From NCBI RefSeq assembly GCF_014280875.1, contig NZ_JACLAL010000005.1, positions 248,001 to 312,000 of the forward strand: a DNA stretch of 64,000 nucleotides. Direction: 5' to 3'. The first letter of the stretch is position 1, and each line of letters begins with the position of its first letter. Positions 60,243 through 64,000 of the stretch are shown one piece after another. The DNA comes from Paenirhizobium daejeonense (lineage in GTDB: Bacteria; Pseudomonadota; Alphaproteobacteria; Rhizobiales; Rhizobiaceae). The notes under the pieces were generated by a model. That model did no database searches. It worked only from the letters and a program-made list of their open reading frames with translations, and was not told where the DNA came from. The translations under genes were made by a program, and so were the position numbers.

Positions 60243-62513
60243 ATGGTCAGTCGGATGGCCGCGTCCGCAACGGATCTCGACGCTGCGACGTCCCATGACC
60301 GTCGTGCGTCCTTTGCAATGCCCGGCCTCGTCGTGGCAGGTGGCGCGCTTGCGTGCGCCGTTTTCACGCTGCCGGTGCTGCTTGGCCTCACGCCCATCGA
60401 GCCAACATCCCAGGTTCTTATCGCCTCGGCGATCGTAAATTCCCTTTTCATCGTCGGCCTGATGTTTCTCATCGGCCGCGAGGTAACGCGGCTTTTTAAG
60501 GCGCGCACGCGCGGTCGTGCTGCTGCGCGCCTGCATGTACGCATTGTGGTGCTGTTCTCGATCGTTGCCATTACGCCGGCAATCCTGGTTGCGATCTTCG
60601 CCAGCATCACCCTGAACGTCGGCTTGGACAGATGGTTCTCTTTGAGAACACAGTCCATCGTCTCGTCATCGATGAATGTTGCGCAAGCTTACATGCTGGA
60701 GAACGCCAGCTACCTTCAGGGGCAGACGATCTCGATGGCGAACGATCTGGAGCGCAATCGCGCGCTCTATTATCTGGACCGTACCGGCTTCGTGCAGCTT
60801 CTGACCCGGCAGACCAAGGGACGAGGAATGCTCGGTGCATTCCTCGTGCGTCAGGACGGTTCCTCGATCACCCAGGCCGACATAGCAACCGACAAGCCGC
60901 TGCCTGCAATCCCGAAAGACGCGTTGGAGAGCGCCGCTGCCGGCCAGCCGACGCTCATTCCGCCGGGCGTGACTAATCTTGTCGGCGCGATCATCAAGCT
61001 GGAGTCGATTTCGGGCACTTATCTCTACACGATCCGTGCCGTCGATCCGAAAGTGATGTCGGCGATGCGGCTGATGGAAGAGAACACTGCCGAGTACAAG
61101 GCGATGGAGGATGGCCGCACCACGCTGCAGATCGCTTTCGCCATCCTCTATCTCGGCTTCGCTCTGATCGTGCTGCTTGCGGCGATCTGGACAGCAATCG
61201 CTGTAGCAGACCGTATCGTCCGGCCGATCCGGCTCCTGATCGGCGCCGCTGACAATGTTGCTTCCGGCAATATGAATGTCATCGTGCCGGTGCGTTCCGC
61301 GGATGGCGACGTCGGCAGCTTGTCGCGCACCTTCAACAAGATGATTACCCAGATCCGTAGCCAGCGCGACGAAATCCTCGAAGCCAAGGACGAGGTGGAC
61401 GACCGTCGGCGCTTCATAGAAGCGGTGTTGTCAGGTGTAACGGCCGCCGTTATCGGCGTGGAGGATGATGGCGTCATCACCATCGTCAATCCATCCGCCG
61501 AATACTTCCTTGCGACCGCTTCCGAAGATCTGATCGGCCAGAAGTTGAGCCTTGCCGCACCCGAGGTGGATCGTGTTCTTGCCGAAGCAGCGGTGCGTCA
61601 TCGAGGCGAATATCGAGAGCAGATCAACCTGATCCGGGGCGGCAAGGAGCGGACGCTGAACGTTCAGGTGACGCGCGAGGAAACCCGCGGTTCCGAAGAT
61701 TCCTACGTGATCACGCTTGACGATATCACCGATCTCGTCATCGCCCAGCGTTCGACCGCGTGGGCGGACGTTGCGCGTCGTATCGCCCACGAGATCAAGA
61801 ACCCGCTCACCCCGATCCAGCTTTCTGCCGAACGTCTCAAGCGCCGTTACGGCAAGCATATCGCCGAAGACGACCGCGCCGTCTTTGACCAGTGCACCGA
61901 CACCATCGTCCGCCAGGTCGAGGATATCGGGCGGATGGTCGATGAGTTCTCTGCCTTTGCCCGAATGCCGAAGCCTGCAAAACAAAGCGCGGATTTGCGC
62001 GACGTGCTTCGTGACGCCGTATTTCTGCGTGAGATGGGGTCCCACGACATCAAGTTCACCCGGGAGTTTGGCGACGAACCGCTACTGGGCAGTTTCGACG
62101 CCCGCATGCTGTCGCAGGCCGTCGGCAACATCATCAAGAATGCGGTCGAGGCGATTGAGGCCGTGCCGAGCGAGGAACTGCCCGATGGCGGGAGGATCAT
62201 GGTTCGCTCCTCCTTCGATCACGGGCAAGATCGTTTCGTCGTTGATGTAATCGACAACGGGCGCGGTCTCCCGGTGGAAAACCGGCATCGCATTCTCGAA
62301 CCTTACATGACCATGCGCGAAAAAGGCACCGGCCTCGGGCTGGCCATCGTGAAGAAGATTATTGAAGAACATGGTGGTCAGCTGGAGTTGCATGACGCTC
62401 CCGCAGATTTCGACCGCGGCAGGGGTGCAATGATCCGCATCGTCCTGCCGCGTCTTGAGACGACGACTGCCGTGGACAAAGAAAGCAATAAGGAAAAGGT
62501 CCATGGCCTCTGA
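60243..62513 (+). CDS. ntrY: membrane sensor kinase NtrY
   Basis: A 756-residue histidine kinase partnering NtrX. It has two or three N-terminal transmembrane helices (about 28-105) and another near 310, a HAMP domain (RIVRPIRLLIGAADNVA), a PAS domain (about 385-480) and a kinase core with [31 protein letters not shown] and GTGLGLA. The ATG at 60243 follows CGGGAG; an upstream GTG at 60198 is an alternative. It is preceded by a 194-bp gap with its own promoter region, and overlaps ntrX by 11 bp. Confidence 0.96.
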   Translation: MVSRMAASATDLDAATSHDRRASFAMPGLVVAGGALACAVFTLPVLLGLTPIEPTSQVLIASAIVNSLFIVGLMFLIGREVTRLFKARTRGRAAARLHVRIVVLFSIVAITPAILVAIFASITLNVGLDRWFSLRTQSIVSSSMNVAQAYMLENASYLQGQTISMANDLERNRALYYLDRTGFVQLLTRQTKGRGMLGAFLVRQDGSSITQADIATDKPLPAIPKDALESAAAGQPTLIPPGVTNLVGAIIKLESISGTYLYTIRAVDPKVMSAMRLMEENTAEYKAMEDGRTTLQIAFAILYLGFALIVLLAAIWTAIAVADRIVRPIRLLIGAADNVASGNMNVIVPVRSADGDVGSLSRTFNKMITQIRSQRDEILEAKDEVDDRRRFIEAVLSGVTAAVIGVEDDGVITIVNPSAEYFLATASEDLIGQKLSLAAPEVDRVLAEAAVRHRGEYREQINLIRGGKERTLNVQVTREETRGSEDSYVITLDDITDLVIAQRSTAWADVARRIAHEIKNPLTPIQLSAERLKRRYGKHIAEDDRAVFDQCTDTIVRQVEDIGRMVDEFSAFARMPKPAKQSADLRDVLRDAVFLREMGSHDIKFTREFGDEPLLGSFDARMLSQAVGNIIKNAVEAIEAVPSEELPDGGRIMVRSSFDHGQDRFVVDVIDNGRGLPVENRHRILEPYMTMREKGTGLGLAIVKKIIEEHGGQLELHDAPADFDRGRGAMIRIVLPRLETTTAVDKESNKEKVHGL

Positions 62514-63867
62514 TATTCTGGTAGTCGACGACGAAGAGGATATTCGCGAAATCGTCTCCGGCATCCTCAGCGACGAGGGACACGAAACCCGAACCGCCCA
62601 CGACGCCGACAGCGCATTGGCTGCGATTTCGGATCGTGCGCCGCGTCTCGTCTTTCTCGACATCTGGATGCAGGGTAGCCGGCTGGATGGTCTCTCGCTG
62701 CTGGACGAGATCAAGACACGGCATCCCGATCTTCCGGTCGTGATGATTTCCGGTCATGGCAACATCGAGACGGCCGTTTCGGCGATCAAGCGTGGTGCTT
62801 TCGATTTTATCGAGAAGCCGTTCAAGGCGGATCGCCTGATCCTGATCGCGGAGCGTGCGCTTGAGAATTCCAAGCTGAAGCGAGAGGTTTCCGAACTCAA
62901 GAAACGCACGGGGGATGCTGTTGAGCTGATTGGCACCTCCGTTGCCGTCTCGCAACTTCGTCAAACGATTGAAAAGGTTGCCCCGACCAATAGCCGCATC
63001 ATGATCTTTGGCCCGTCCGGTTCGGGCAAGGAACTGGTCGCCCGTATGATTCATAAACGGTCGAGCCGTGTCGGCGGCCCCTTCGTGACACTCAACGCTG
63101 CCGCCATCACGCCTGATCGTATGGAGATCGCCCTGTTCGGCACCGAAGGCACCCCGGGCCAGCCGCGCCGCATAGGGGCGCTGGAGGAGGCCCATCGCGG
63201 TATCCTCTACCTCGATGAAATCGGTGAAATGCCTCGCGAGACCCAGAACAAGATCCTTCGGGTTCTTGTTGAGCAGCAGTTTGAACGTGTCGGCGGCTCC
63301 AAGCGGGTGAAGGTCGATGTACGGATTATCTCGTCTTCCGCCTACAACCTCGAAGGCATGATCGCCGAGGGGCAGTTTCGCGAGGATCTGTTCCACCGGC
63401 TCGCCGTCGTGCCGATCAAGGTGCCGGCGCTTGCGGAGCGACGGGAGGATATTCCCTTCCTTGTTGACATGTTTATGCGTCAGGTATCTGAACAGGCGGG
63501 CATCCGTCAGCGTCGGATCGGGGATGACGCGATGGCCGTCCTGCAGGCCAACGACTGGCCAGGTAATATCCGTCAGCTGCGCAACAACATCGAACGCCTG
63601 ATGATTTTGGCCCAGGGAGACAGTCCGGACACGCCGATTTCCGCCGAAATGTTGCCGCAAGATCTGTCGGAAATGTTGCCGAAGGTCTCAGCTCGGAATG
63701 ATACGCACATCATGACACTGCCATTGCGCGAGGCGCGTGAGATGTTCGAGCGCGATTACCTGGTTGCGCAGATCAACCGTTTCGGCGGGAATATCTCACG
63801 CACGGCCGAGTTTGTCGGCATGGAACGCTCCGCGCTTCATCGCAAACTGAAGTCGCTTGGCGTATAA
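62503..63867 (+). CDS. ntrX: response regulator NtrX
   Basis: A 454-residue NtrC-like regulator with a receiver domain (phospho-Asp in LVFLDIWMQ), AAA+ domain with Walker A GPSGSGKE and Walker B LYLDEIGE, and a C-terminal Fis-type HTH (GGNISRTAEFVGMERSALHRK). The GAFTGA sigma-54 loop is not present; the region reads ALFGTEGTPGQPRR. So it probably does not activate sigma-54 in the classic way. The ATG at 62503 has AAGGAAAAGG upstream. Confidence 0.96.
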   Translation: MASDILVVDDEEDIREIVSGILSDEGHETRTAHDADSALAAISDRAPRLVFLDIWMQGSRLDGLSLLDEIKTRHPDLPVVMISGHGNIETAVSAIKRGAFDFIEKPFKADRLILIAERALENSKLKREVSELKKRTGDAVELIGTSVAVSQLRQTIEKVAPTNSRIMIFGPSGSGKELVARMIHKRSSRVGGPFVTLNAAAITPDRMEIALFGTEGTPGQPRRIGALEEAHRGILYLDEIGEMPRETQNKILRVLVEQQFERVGGSKRVKVDVRIISSSAYNLEGMIAEGQFREDLFHRLAVVPIKVPALAERREDIPFLVDMFMRQVSEQAGIRQRRIGDDAMAVLQANDWPGNIRQLRNNIERLMILAQGDSPDTPISAEMLPQDLSEMLPKVSARNDTHIMTLPLREAREMFERDYLVAQINRFGGNISRTAEFVGMERSALHRKLKSLGV

Positions 63868-63925
63868 GTCATATGGCGGGCGGTCCTGACGGGGGCGCCT
63901 GATTCCGATTGCATGAAGAGGCATC

Positions 63926-64000
63926 ATGAAAGTCATAATCTGCGGGGCGGGACAGGTTGGCTACGGTATCGCGGAGCGCTTGTCCCAGGAGGACAATGAC
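63926..64000 (+). CDS. trkA: Trk potassium uptake protein TrkA, N-terminal fragment
   Basis: The first 25 codons of the gene, cut by the window edge. They code for MKVIICGAGQVGYGIAERLS, the NAD-binding Rossmann start of TrkA. The ATG at 63926 is preceded by GAAGAGG. This neighbour of ntrX is conserved in rhizobia. Confidence 0.9.
   Translation, partial: MKVIICGAGQVGYGIAERLSQEDND

Overview
The window is a GC-rich chromosomal segment of an alphaproteobacterium, most likely a Rhizobiaceae member (Agrobacterium/Rhizobium-like). The evidence is the dusB-ntrB-ntrC-ntrY-ntrX-trkA run, the eno-ftsB-pdhA-pdhB-pdhC-lpd-lipA run, an E1-beta subunit carrying its own lipoyl domain, a fused IspDF, the trpD-trpC-moaC-moeA operon, and a lexA gene with a GTTC-N7-GTTC operator. 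I see no tRNA or rRNA gene, insertion sequence, prophage, integrase or CRISPR array. Nearly everything is core chromosome.

Layout. 1-4.4 kb (minus strand): a D-Ala-D-Ala carboxypeptidase with a SPOR domain (cut by the window edge), an unknown membrane protein, a secreted transglutaminase-like peptidase behind a very AT-rich gap, and a tandem PilZ protein. 4.4-4.7 kb: a probable small RNA ending in a strong terminator. 4.7-9.5 kb: rhomboid, CBS-pair protein, patatin-like hydrolase, hisI, folE, a NifU-like scaffold and yidD. 9.6-19.8 kb: thrS, an acyltransferase-like protein, a secreted unknown, two flavoenzymes, a degenerate CitE-like protein divergent from a DUF2336 protein, a GNAT enzyme and an ABC exporter. 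19.9-23.5 kb: a 1187-residue autotransporter adhesin with tandem Ig-like modules. 24-31 kb: parE, a secreted alpha/beta hydrolase, tpiA, secG, pyrG and a small acidic unknown. 31-41.5 kb: moeA-moaC-trpC-trpD-ppiD, gltA, comEC, lexA. 41.7-53.3 kb: a VOC protein coupled to kdsA, then eno, ftsB, the pyruvate dehydrogenase operon and lipA. 53.3-64 kb: a P-loop kinase-like protein, a Coq10/RatA-like protein, cinA, ispDF and the nitrogen two-component cluster, ending in the first codons of trkA.

How the genes work together. Enolase makes phosphoenolpyruvate, which KdsA also uses. The PDH complex turns pyruvate into acetyl-CoA, lipoyl synthase makes its cofactor, and citrate synthase takes the product into the TCA cycle. 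NtrBC and NtrYX sense nitrogen and redox or envelope state. PPIase, SecG and YidD serve protein export and membrane insertion.

No wholly new system is evident. The best leads for follow-up are the orphan-terminator small RNA at about 4.53-4.69 kb, the AT-rich inverted-repeat region at 3.2-3.5 kb, the degenerate CitE-like protein, the NifU-like scaffold with altered ligand surroundings, the repeat-built autotransporter, and the changed order of the lexA-comEC-gltA block relative to moeA. Family assignments rest on motifs read by eye. No database search was run.
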